Assembly (NCBI GenBank): GCA_905204635.1
Contig: CAJLAN010000068.1
Coordinates: 1-7,855, forward strand
Source: an uncultured Collinsella sp.
GTDB lineage: Bacteria > Actinomycetota > Coriobacteriia > Coriobacteriales > Coriobacteriaceae
Length of the DNA: 7,855 nt
Direction of reading: 5' to 3'
Shown: piece after piece, positions 1 through 5,428 of the stretch
Layout of the letters: the number at the start of each line of letters is the position of its first letter
Numbering within the stretch: position 1 is the first letter of the stretch
Program-made: the position numbers and the translations under genes
Notes under the pieces: generated by a model
Database searches by the model: none
The model's input: only the letters and a program-made list of their open reading frames with translations
Told to the model about the DNA's origin: nothing

Positions 1-86
1 CACCATTGTCGGCCTAATCCGCGGTCTTTCATGCAGCAGGGGCTCTCAATGTTTTATGTCCTGCTCATATCGTCTCTGCCGGCACC

Positions 87-114
87 TGGGGACAGTCCTT
101 GCGGGGCGTCCCCA
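87..114. repeat. GC-rich inverted repeat (TGGGGAC / GTCCCCA) just after the ATPase gene
   Basis: A perfect 7-bp inverted repeat, TGGGGAC at 87-93 and GTCCCCA at 108-114, encloses a 14-nt loop. It begins 6 nt beyond the stop codon of the minus-strand ATPase gene, so it would form a hairpin at the 3' end of that mRNA. No T-tract follows on the minus strand, so it is not a canonical intrinsic terminator. The GGGGAC/GTCCCC core looks like the REP-type palindromes scattered in many bacterial genomes, but that resemblance is an impression only. The rest of 1-120 shows no gene I can support. Confidence 0.5.
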
Positions 115-120
115 CAGCGC

Positions 121-1422
121 CTATGCCAGCTTGTCGATCTGCCCAATCTCCCAAAGCGGAATATTGACGAGCATGCCCTCGTCTCTATATGCCGCCAGGG
201 AGCTCCTCACGCAACGCTCGAGTTTGAATTTTTCGCAGGCTATTTTCAGACTCTTCGCTTTAAGGTTCTCTGCTGCCTTGACCTCAAGCGGAAGCACGGT
301 TCCCGCATGGTCGATGGCAAAGTCGGTTTCGGCATTGCCGGAGGTAGAGGACCAATACGCGGGAGTTTTGTCCTGGAGCAAAAGCTCCTGCGCGACGTAT
401 TGTTCGGTCAGCGAACCTTTGAACTCGGTAAAAACAGCGGATCCGTTAAGAACGATGGCCGGAGAGAGACCGGAGAGCGCTCCGAGGATGCCGGTGTCGA
501 TGCAGAACAGTTTGAAGCCCGAGAGGTCTTCATAGCTCGAGAGCGGCGCCTTTAGAGCGGAGACACGTGGCACCTTATGAACGATTCCGTAGTCCGTGAG
601 CCACTGGAGGCTTTCCTCGAAATCGCGTGCGCGCGCTCCGGGACGAAGGGCGCCATAGACAAACTTCTTGTTCTCCTTTGCAAGCTGGCCGGGAAGGGAT
701 TTCCAAACCAACCTCATGCGCTCGACGATGCGGGCGGGTGCATGTTTGCCAAAATCGGATTCGTAAGCCTCGATGATTTGCTGCTGAAGCCTTCGGGCTT
801 CGATGAAGTCGCGTGTCTCGGCGAAAGCGGAGACAACTTCGGGCATACCGCCGACAACAAGGTATTCCTTGAGCAAGCGCTCGAGCTTTTCGGTAACGTT
901 TGCCAGAAGGTTCATGTCTGCGGCAAGGATGGCATCGGCGAGCGGGTTGCCGTCGACGGCACGAACGAACTCGGCAAACCCCATGGGACGCATGGTGAGC
1001 TGGTCGATTTTGCCGACGGGAAATGACTCGTTTTCGCGTCGGAGCGCGAGGCCCATATAGGAACCGGCTGCCACGATGTGGTATTCGGGTGCAAGTTCGT
1101 TGAAGTACTTGAGTGAGGTGATCCCGCGTGGCGCCTCTTGGATCTCGTCGAAGATGATGAGCGTGTCTGCCGGCGTTACGGTTTGGCCACGTAGGAGTTC
1201 TATCTGGGAGATGATGCGCTTGGGGTCGAGGTCCCCATCGAACAGCGAGCGTGTGCTCGGCTCGAGCATAAAGTCAAAACGAATGACGTTTCGATACTGC
1301 TGGCTTTCGCATTCGTTAAGAAGCCAAGTCTTTCCTGTCTGGCGGGCTCCCCTAAGCAAGAGAGGTTTGCGATTCGCCCTTGATTTCCAAGCGATAAGTT
1401 CACTCATAAGCTGTCGCTGCAT
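121..1422 (-). CDS. AAA-type ATPase with C-terminal DUF4143 / PD-(D/E)XK-like domain
   Basis: The product is 433 residues, a normal length for the AAA_14/DUF4143 family of P-loop ATPases, which are multi-copy in many anaerobes and of unknown cellular role. The start is the ATG at 1420-1422 because GGGAGG at 1427-1432 sits 4 nt upstream; a TTG at 1434 lies inside that Shine-Dalgarno and is rejected. Residues 25-32 (GARQTGKT) are Walker A, and 87-95 (TLIIFDEIQ) are Walker B with D92-E93. AAGSYMG near 118-124 and the YLVVGGMPE stretch near 187-195 are typical of the family. The C-terminal domain keeps a nuclease-like pattern, D367 followed by E380-x-K382 (LPLEVKA), with E346 as a possible further ligand. 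Family members are often called ATP-binding or archaeal-type ATPases; DNA processing is plausible but unproven. Base composition looks less GC-rich than the genes at 3350-5970, and the tRNA-flanking position fits an acquired gene. No partner gene is visible inside the window. Confidence 0.9.
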   Translation of the reverse strand: MQRQLMSELIAWKSRANRKPLLLRGARQTGKTWLLNECESQQYRNVIRFDFMLEPSTRSLFDGDLDPKRIISQIELLRGQTVTPADTLIIFDEIQEAPRGITSLKYFNELAPEYHIVAAGSYMGLALRRENESFPVGKIDQLTMRPMGFAEFVRAVDGNPLADAILAADMNLLANVTEKLERLLKEYLVVGGMPEVVSAFAETRDFIEARRLQQQIIEAYESDFGKHAPARIVERMRLVWKSLPGQLAKENKKFVYGALRPGARARDFEESLQWLTDYGIVHKVPRVSALKAPLSSYEDLSGFKLFCIDTGILGALSGLSPAIVLNGSAVFTEFKGSLTEQYVAQELLLQDKTPAYWSSTSGNAETDFAIDHAGTVLPLEVKAAENLKAKSLKIACEKFKLERCVRSSLAAYRDEGMLVNIPLWEIGQIDKLA

Positions 1423-1445
1423 ATTGCCTCCCAACCCTCTCGGCT

Positions 1446-1451
1446 AGTATA
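1446..1451 (-). promoter_or_regulatory. Putative -10 box of the ATPase gene
   Basis: Read on the minus strand the sequence is TATACT, five of six matches to the sigma-70 -10 consensus, placed about 24 nt upstream of the ATPase start codon. No good -35 match occurs 16-18 bp further upstream; that region is instead occupied by the first dyad of the 33-bp repeat (1466-1478). This suggests a promoter that depends on, or is blocked by, a protein bound at the dyad. Inferred from sequence only. Confidence 0.45.
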
Positions 1452-1464
1452 AGGCCATTTGGTC

Positions 1465-1549
1465 GTTTCCATCGGAAAATGTGCGAGACAACCACGTTTT
1501 TCCATCGGAAAATGTGCGAGACAGCCACGTTTTTCCATCGGAAAATGTG
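1465..1549. repeat. 33-bp tandem repeat, 2.6 copies, each with a small dyad
   Basis: Units start at 1465, 1498 and 1531; the third is cut after 19 bp. The two full units differ at the first base and at one base of the ACA(A/G)CCACGT tail. Each unit carries a dyad of the form TTTTCC-ATC-GGAAAA (5 bp per arm in the first copy, 6 bp in the others), centred at 1472, 1505 and 1538. The dyads are therefore exactly 33 bp apart, close to three helical turns, and lie on one face of the DNA. They lie 43-123 bp upstream of the ATPase start, so an operator array is one reading. Both strands happen to stay open through the repeat because 33 is a multiple of three, but I do not regard that as a real protein. 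Confidence 0.85.
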
Positions 1550-1560
1550 TAAATACCAAC

Positions 1561-1633
1561 CTAAGTTGCGGTGGAATAGTTCCTAAATGGGCTGATAAAC
1601 TGCCAAAACAGGAACTATTCCACCGCAACTTAG
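1561..1633. repeat. Perfect 24-bp inverted repeat with 25-nt loop
   Basis: The left arm (1561-1584) begins CTAAGTTGCGG and the right arm (1610-1633) ends CCGCAACTTAG. The arms are perfectly complementary over 24 bp around a 25-nt spacer (1585-1609). Each arm also contains a smaller palindrome, GGAA-CTA-TTCC. The stem is only moderately GC-rich and has no T-tract on either side, so it is not a standard terminator. Total size of 73 bp and long perfect arms fit a MITE-like or REP-like mobile palindrome, or a structured RNA element. No target-site duplication is visible at the edges. Confidence 0.85.
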
Positions 1634-1649
1634 AGCCCCGCCGGCGTGT

Positions 1650-1688
1650 AAAAGAAACGAGCCCGCATCCCTTGGGGACACGGGCTCG
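1650..1688 (-). terminator. Intrinsic terminator downstream of tRNA-Leu
   Basis: CGAGCCCG (1658-1665) pairs perfectly with CGGGCTCG (1681-1688); TCCC/GGGA inside the loop can add more pairs. Read on the minus strand the 8-bp stem is followed at once by TTTCTTTT (1657-1650), the classic arrangement for rho-independent termination. It lies 12 nt past the tRNA CCA end and probably ends the tRNA transcript, separating it from the ATPase region. Confidence 0.85.
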
Positions 1689-1699
1689 AAAGCTCCATA

Positions 1700-1784
1700 T
1701 GGTAGGGGCGGTGGGACTCGAACCCACAATCCTTGCGGCGAGAGATTTTAAGTCTCCTGCGTATGCCAATTCCGCCACGCCCCC
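1700..1784 (-). tRNA. tRNA-Leu (anticodon UAA), CCA encoded
   Basis: The 85-nt gene folds by eye into a class II tRNA. The acceptor stem pairs GGGGGCG with CGCCCCU, with a G1-U72 wobble that I recall also in the E. coli leucine UAA isoacceptor. The anticodon stem GGAGA/UCUCU closes the loop CUUAAAA with anticodon UAA. A long variable arm follows, then the T arm GUGGG-UUCGAGU-CCCAC, discriminator A73 and an encoded CCA (1702-1700). It reads UUA, and UUG by wobble, codons that are rare in a GC-rich genome. It starts 31 bp after the stop codon of the 207-residue gene and is followed by an intrinsic terminator, so cotranscription with that gene is possible; I see no convincing promoter in the short gap. 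tRNA 3' ends are common integration sites, and the accessory-looking block lies on exactly that side. Confidence 0.95.
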
Positions 1785-1815
1785 GTGAGACTAGAAGTCT
1801 AGCACAAGCCGTCCG

Positions 1816-2439
1816 TTACGCGTTGACGGCCATCGAGTGTTGGCCCGACTTCTCCAGGAACTCTTGGAACTTTTCCTCGTCGCCCTTGTTTTGATACTGC
1901 AGGGCCAGCAGGTACTCCAGTCGGCAGCGCTTGACCGGGTCGTCGCCGACATCCTCGAGCATGCGCTCCAGCTCGGGAATGTCGTTGTGGCGCTTGAGGA
2001 TCATCGTGTCGTACATCAGCTGGCATTCGTGTGCGACTGCCTCGGCCTGACCGCCCTCAAAGCCCTTGATCTCATGCAGCAACTCCTTGGCCTTTTTGCG
2101 GTCCTCCTGGCCAACGTAGTAGTTAAAAGCTTTGATTACCAGGTCGACGCGCTGCATCTTGGGCAGGTTGAGTCCCAGTAGCAGGTCGAACATCTCGTCG
2201 GCGCGCTTATGGTCCTCGCGCAGCAGATAGGAGTTCAGGCGCAGGTAGTCGCGGTTGTAGCGCGGGTACAGCATGCTGGTGAGTTTGCCGTCGAGCAAAC
2301 GATCGAACTCGTCCCACTGCTTGGCGGCCATCAATTGCTGCAGGCGTTTGAACGTGGTGCGTTTTTTGACGCTAAAGAACACCGACACGGCGATGCAGAT
2401 GATAACGACGGCGGTCCAGAGGGTGCGGGAATCGGGCAT
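1816..2439 (-). CDS. N-terminally membrane-anchored hypothetical protein with helical repeat-like cytoplasmic domain
   Basis: The product is 207 residues and I do not recognise a named family. The start is the ATG at 2439, preceded at 7 nt by AAGGA (2447-2451). The frame stays open to 2550, but that extension has no such site and would cross the predicted promoter. Residues about 6-24 (LWTAVVIICIAVSVFFSV) form one membrane segment followed by a KKR cluster, so the long C-terminal part is probably cytoplasmic. That part is rich in Leu, Ala, Tyr and charged residues in a helix-turn-helix rhythm, such as KQWDEFDRLLDGKL and KRADEMFDLLLGLNLP, which resembles TPR-type repeats; a scaffold role is only a guess. 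The gene diverges from the PTS IIB gene across a 163-bp region. The tRNA-Leu lies directly downstream. Confidence 0.85.
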   Translation of the reverse strand: MPDSRTLWTAVVIICIAVSVFFSVKKRTTFKRLQQLMAAKQWDEFDRLLDGKLTSMLYPRYNRDYLRLNSYLLREDHKRADEMFDLLLGLNLPKMQRVDLVIKAFNYYVGQEDRKKAKELLHEIKGFEGGQAEAVAHECQLMYDTMILKRHNDIPELERMLEDVGDDPVKRCRLEYLLALQYQNKGDEEKFQEFLEKSGQHSMAVNA

Positions 2440-2494
2440 TTCAGAGTCCTTAGTCGCTCTTAAAGCGAGCGGTATGACAACACGTACTAGATGT

Positions 2495-2500
2495 ATTATA
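2495..2500 (-). promoter_or_regulatory. Putative -10 box for the 207-residue membrane-anchored protein
   Basis: The minus strand reads TATAAT, a perfect sigma-70 -10 element, 55 nt upstream of the start codon at 2439. The expected -35 position (around 2518-2523) reads TGCCAG, a poor match. A small TCGCT/AGCGA hairpin (2455-2469) would lie in the leader between promoter and Shine-Dalgarno. Only the -10 is strong; the assignment is by position. Confidence 0.5.
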
Positions 2501-2602
2501 CGCAGCGTGCAAGCAAACTGGCATAAAAGCTCATCGAGGCTGAGTGCCATCGCTCGCTGCGGTACACTTACCTAAAGTAAACCATGAAGGGAGACATTAC
2601 CT

Positions 2603-2890
2603 ATGAAGAAGATCGTTTTGGCTTGCGGTGCTGGCGCTGCTACTTCCACACTCGTTGCCCAGAAGGTCGCCACCTTGCTCGACGCCAACGGTTACGCCGA
2701 CAAGTACGAGATCGTGCAGTGCGCCATCTCCGAGGCCAAGGACTACTGCGACGAGGGCGCCGACCTGCTGATCGCCACCACCGTTGCCCCCGAAGGCCTC
2801 ACCTGCCCGTACGTGAGCGGCGTGCCCTTCATGACCGGCATGAACCGCGTCGCTGCCGAGAAGGCCGTTCTCGACGTCATGGCTCAGTAG
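2603..2890 (+). CDS. PTS sugar transporter subunit IIB, galactitol-type (stand-alone)
   Basis: The protein is 95 residues, the usual size of a single IIB domain of the PTS_IIB lactose/cellobiose/galactitol superfamily. The N-terminus MKKIVLACGAGAATSTL has the P-loop signature with phospho-accepting Cys8 followed by GxGxxTS, the pattern of galactitol-type IIB. IIB receives phosphate from IIA and passes it to the sugar held by the IIC membrane channel. The start ATG is preceded by AAGGGAG (2587-2593) at a 9-nt spacing. The next gene begins only 11 bp after the stop, so the two form an operon. No IIA or IIC gene is present in the window, so this is either an orphan phosphocarrier that serves permeases elsewhere or a regulatory relic. 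Assignment to galactitol rather than another sugar is by motif resemblance and is less sure than the IIB call. Confidence 0.88.
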   Translation: MKKIVLACGAGAATSTLVAQKVATLLDANGYADKYEIVQCAISEAKDYCDEGADLLIATTVAPEGLTCPYVSGVPFMTGMNRVAAEKAVLDVMAQ

Positions 2891-2901
2891 GCACTGCCTG
2901 T

Positions 2902-3276
2902 ATGAGTGAGCAGAACGTCAACCCGGTCGAGCTCTTTGGCATGCGCGTTGCCCATGTGGGCATTAACGCCGCCGACCCGGCAGACGCCCTGGAGATCGCG
3001 GAGCTGTTCTCGACGATGATGGGCCTGCCTGTTATCGAGACCCCGGTTTCGTACTTCAACGATTCGCTGGTCGAGGTCATGAAGCAGAACGGTCGTGGCA
3101 CCAAAGGCCACATCGGCTTTGCCGTTAACGACATCGATGCAGCTGAGAAGTGGTTTGCCGAGCGCGGGCTCGAGGTCAACGAGGAGTCGCGCGCGCTGCT
3201 ACCCGACGGTGGTACCAAGCTCGTGTACTTTAAGCGCGAGTTCGCCGGCTTCGCCGTGCACCTGTGCCGCGAGTAG
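2902..3276 (+). CDS. VOC / glyoxalase-fold protein (KDPG-aldolase-associated type)
   Basis: The protein is 124 residues. The core AHVGINA (17-23), LVEVMK (56-61), GHIGFAV (69-75) and GFAVHL (116-121) marks one vicinal-oxygen-chelate domain. It strongly recalls the VOC module found fused to the C-terminus of KDPG/KHG aldolases in Firmicutes, where the same AHVGINA, EVMK, GHIA and GFAVHL blocks occur; that comparison is from memory. H18, E58, H70 and H120 are candidate metal ligands. The chosen ATG is 11 bp after the IIB stop with only a weak Shine-Dalgarno. An in-frame ATG at 2941 would give MRVAHVGINA, matching where the homologous domain usually begins, so the first 13 residues are uncertain. 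Coupling to a IIB gene suggests a sugar-acid or sugar-alcohol role, but the reaction is unknown. Confidence 0.8.
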   Translation: MSEQNVNPVELFGMRVAHVGINAADPADALEIAELFSTMMGLPVIETPVSYFNDSLVEVMKQNGRGTKGHIGFAVNDIDAAEKWFAERGLEVNEESRALLPDGGTKLVYFKREFAGFAVHLCRE

Positions 3277-3300
3277 CGCACAAGCTGTCATAGCTAGCAA

Positions 3301-3332
3301 AAAGGGATAGGGCTGCGTGGCCCTATCCCTTT
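3301..3332. terminator. Bidirectional intrinsic terminator between convergent operons
   Basis: A perfect 13-bp stem, AAAGGGATAGGGC (3301-3313) with GCCCTATCCCTTT (3320-3332), closes a 6-nt loop. On the plus strand the stem ends in TTT and runs into ATTTAT; on the minus strand it is followed by further T residues (3300-3299). It lies 24 bp after the VOC stop and 19 bp before the histidine kinase stop, so it can end transcription from both sides. Confidence 0.93.
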
Positions 3333-3351
3333 ATTTATGCCGAGGGGCTTC

Positions 3352-4647
3352 CTACCGCGGCAGGCGAATCGTAAAGCGGCTGCCGACGCCCTCGACCGAG
3401 GTCACGCCGATGACGCCGCCGTGGCTATCGACGATCCACTTGGCGATGGCGAGCCCCAGGCCCGAGCCCTGCGCTCCGGCATCGCGCGCGTTGTCGGCGC
3501 GGTAGAACCGCTCGAACGCGTGAGCTGCGGATTCCTGGTTCATGCCGATGCCCTCGTCCTCAACGCTTATGTCGATCGTGCCCGCGCCCGCATCCGGCGC
3601 TACGCCAAACGAGATGGGCGTGCCCGCGTCCGAATACTTGGCGGCGTTTTGCACGATCACGCGCAGAGCCTGCTTCACGAGCGCGACATCGACGGACGCG
3701 TCGCAGCGCGGGTCGCTGATAAGCGCAGCGTCAAAGGCCAGCCGATACGTGTGCCCGGCATCGATCATCTGCGATTCTTCGCAAACCTCGCCGACCAGTG
3801 CAGCCAGGTTGGTATGCGCACGCCGCAGGACCGTGCGCCCGGCATCGCCGCGCGCCAAAAACAGCAGCTGCTCCACGAGCTCCTGCATGTGCTCGCTTTC
3901 GGCCTTGAGGGACGCGATGGATTCCGCCAGCACGTCCGGGTCGTCTTTGCCCCAGCGGTCGAGCATGTTCACGTAGCCCTGAATCACCGCGATGGGCGTG
4001 CGCAGCTCGTGGCTTGCATCGTTGACAAAGCGCATCTGCTGCAGCTTGGCCTCTTGCATCTGGCGCAGCAGGCGGTTGAGTGCGACCTCGATGCTTGCCA
4101 GGTCGGCGTCGCCGGTGGTGACGCTCGGCGAGTCGACGCTCGCGCGCTCGATGGCTTGCTCCAGCGTTTCCATCTTGCCGCCGGAGAGCTGCATGCGGCC
4201 GAGCTCGTCCACGCGCAGGGCCAGGTCGTTGAGCGGCGCCATGGTGCGGCGCACACGGCGAGCGCCGCCGAGCATATCGAGCATGCTGATGACCTGCCAA
4301 CCTACAACAACGATATAGAGGGGCCAAAGTGCGATGAGGTCCTGCGCGAGGGGGAAGGTCTTGGTGGTACGCGCAAGCTCGACGGTATAGGTGAGCGTTG
4401 TCAGGTCCCAGCCGCGCGCGGGCTTCAGCGACATGCCGCGAACGGTGGCGCCGGGGATCCATCCTGCGGTAAACGCGCTGTCGGGCAGTGTCTGGTTGTA
4501 TCCATAGACGAGGATCGCCGCCGCAATCACCACCAGCAACAGATCGAGCCAGACGTAGCTCATCAGGCGGCGCCACATATAGCTCCAGTTGATGGCGCGG
4601 GCGATGGAGGTGACGCGCTTGGCCTCGGCGTTACGCGCGGCAGACAT
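3352..4647 (-). CDS. Membrane sensor histidine kinase of a two-component system
   Basis: The 431-residue kinase probably phosphorylates the response regulator encoded immediately upstream. The ATG at 4647 lies inside the regulator's last codons (17-nt overlap), which argues for translational coupling; the frame is open further upstream to 5028, but that is only the regulator read in another frame. Membrane segment 1 is about 34-50 (LDLLLVVIAAAILVYGY), an outside loop of about 55 residues follows, and segment 2 is about 108-125. A linker with HAMP-like character leads to the HisKA helix, FVNDASHELRTPIAVIQG, with phospho-acceptor His213. The ATPase domain has an N-box around N334 (VQNAAKYS), G1 at 364-368 (DEGIG), the F-box FERFYRAD (378-385) and G2 at 394-399 (GSGLGL). 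All catalytic motifs are intact. The small extracytoplasmic loop holds no domain I recognise, so the stimulus is unknown. The shared terminator lies just downstream. Confidence 0.95.
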   Translation of the reverse strand: MSAARNAEAKRVTSIARAINWSYMWRRLMSYVWLDLLLVVIAAAILVYGYNQTLPDSAFTAGWIPGATVRGMSLKPARGWDLTTLTYTVELARTTKTFPLAQDLIALWPLYIVVVGWQVISMLDMLGGARRVRRTMAPLNDLALRVDELGRMQLSGGKMETLEQAIERASVDSPSVTTGDADLASIEVALNRLLRQMQEAKLQQMRFVNDASHELRTPIAVIQGYVNMLDRWGKDDPDVLAESIASLKAESEHMQELVEQLLFLARGDAGRTVLRRAHTNLAALVGEVCEESQMIDAGHTYRLAFDAALISDPRCDASVDVALVKQALRVIVQNAAKYSDAGTPISFGVAPDAGAGTIDISVEDEGIGMNQESAAHAFERFYRADNARDAGAQGSGLGLAIAKWIVDSHGGVIGVTSVEGVGSRFTIRLPR

Positions 4648-5410
4648 AGCCCACCCCGCGCACGGTCTGGATGATGCGGGCGCCGCCGGCGTCCTCGATC
4701 TTGGCGCGTAGATGCGCGATGTGCACGTCGACGTTGTTGGTGTCGCCCATGTATTCGTAGCCCAGCGCTTCGTGCGCGATGCGTTCGCGCGTGAGCACGG
4801 TCTCGGCATGCGCCATAAGCAGGGCGAGGACATCGAACTCGCGGGCCGTGAGCGCAATGGGCGAGCCGCCGACCGTGACTTCGCGGCGGTCGGGGTCGAG
4901 CGCAACCGAGCCCACGGCGAGCGTGGCGGGGGAGAGCGAGGCGGAAACCTGGGTCGAGTCACTGACCGGGGGCATCGCAGTGGCGCCGACACCCGTGCCG
5001 CCTGCCGCGCCCGTCCCGATGCCGCCAACGCCCGAAGCCGCCCGCACGGCCTCCGAGCGCTTCAACGCCACGCGGATCCGTGCGAACAGCTCCTCAATCG
5101 CAAACGGCTTGGTCAGGTAATCGTCGGCGCCGGCATCGAGCCCGGCCACCTTGTCCATCACGGCATCGCGCGCGGTGACCATTATCACCGGCACATCCTT
5201 GTGCTTGCGGACGCGCCGCAGGACCTCCATGCCGTTGAGCTGCGGCAACAGCACATCGAGCAGAATAAGATCGTAGTTGCGCTCCAGCGCCAGGTCCACG
5301 GCGGTGCGGCCATCGGCGGCGTGTTCCACCTGGTAGCCCTCGTGCTCCAGCTCGAGCGTCACAAAGCGGGCGATTTTCTCCTCGTCCTCTACGATCAGGA
5401 TCCGTGCCAT
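4631..5410 (-). CDS. OmpR/PhoB-family response regulator
   Basis: The 259-residue protein is a DNA-binding regulator. The receiver domain (1-120) has the acidic pocket E8-D9-E10, phospho-acceptor Asp52 (LILLDVLLPQ), T79 and K101 (TKPF). The C-terminal winged helix (about 165-257) shows ALTAREFDVLALL, the NNVDVHIAHLRAKI recognition region and the closing QTVRGVGYV, all typical of the Trans_Reg_C fold. Between them lies an unusually long linker (about 123-165) made almost only of Gly, Ala, Ser, Thr, Val and Pro. The start ATG has a GGGGG tract (5416-5420) 5 nt upstream. The gene begins 18 bp after the UBA/DUF4342 gene ends and overlaps the kinase gene by 17 nt, so all three are one operon. Target genes are not identifiable; autoregulation through the promoter near 6090-6117 is possible but not shown. 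Confidence 0.96.
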   Translation of the reverse strand: MARILIVEDEEKIARFVTLELEHEGYQVEHAADGRTAVDLALERNYDLILLDVLLPQLNGMEVLRRVRKHKDVPVIMVTARDAVMDKVAGLDAGADDYLTKPFAIEELFARIRVALKRSEAVRAASGVGGIGTGAAGGTGVGATAMPPVSDSTQVSASLSPATLAVGSVALDPDRREVTVGGSPIALTAREFDVLALLMAHAETVLTRERIAHEALGYEYMGDTNNVDVHIAHLRAKIEDAGGARIIQTVRGVGYVCRA

Positions 5411-5428
5411 GCGTGCCCCCGTCTGCTA

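Noticed and set aside
1..120. Second copy of the tRNA-Leu 3' end as an attachment site
   Set aside because: I looked for the T-arm and acceptor sequence left of the ATPase gene and found none in the window.
1465..1549. CRISPR array
   Set aside because: The period is 33 bp with no variable spacer; the whole unit is repeated, so this is a plain tandem repeat, and no cas gene is present.
1404..1788. Open frames on both strands across the 33-bp repeat and tRNA (plus 1459-1788 and minus 1404-1778)
   Set aside because: Both read through the tRNA-Leu gene, giving the well-known false peptides (VGLEPTILAARDFKSP on one strand, LAYAGDLKSLAARIVGSSP on the other), and through the repeat and palindrome. 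The 33-bp period keeps the frame open by chance.
2440..2550. N-terminal extension of the 207-residue protein
   Set aside because: It would cross the TATAAT promoter element and lacks a ribosome site; the ATG at 2439 has AAGGA at 7 nt.
2584..2901. Upstream in-frame extension of the VOC protein
   Set aside because: It overlaps the well-supported IIB gene in another frame and encodes an Arg/His/Cys-rich stretch without domain character.
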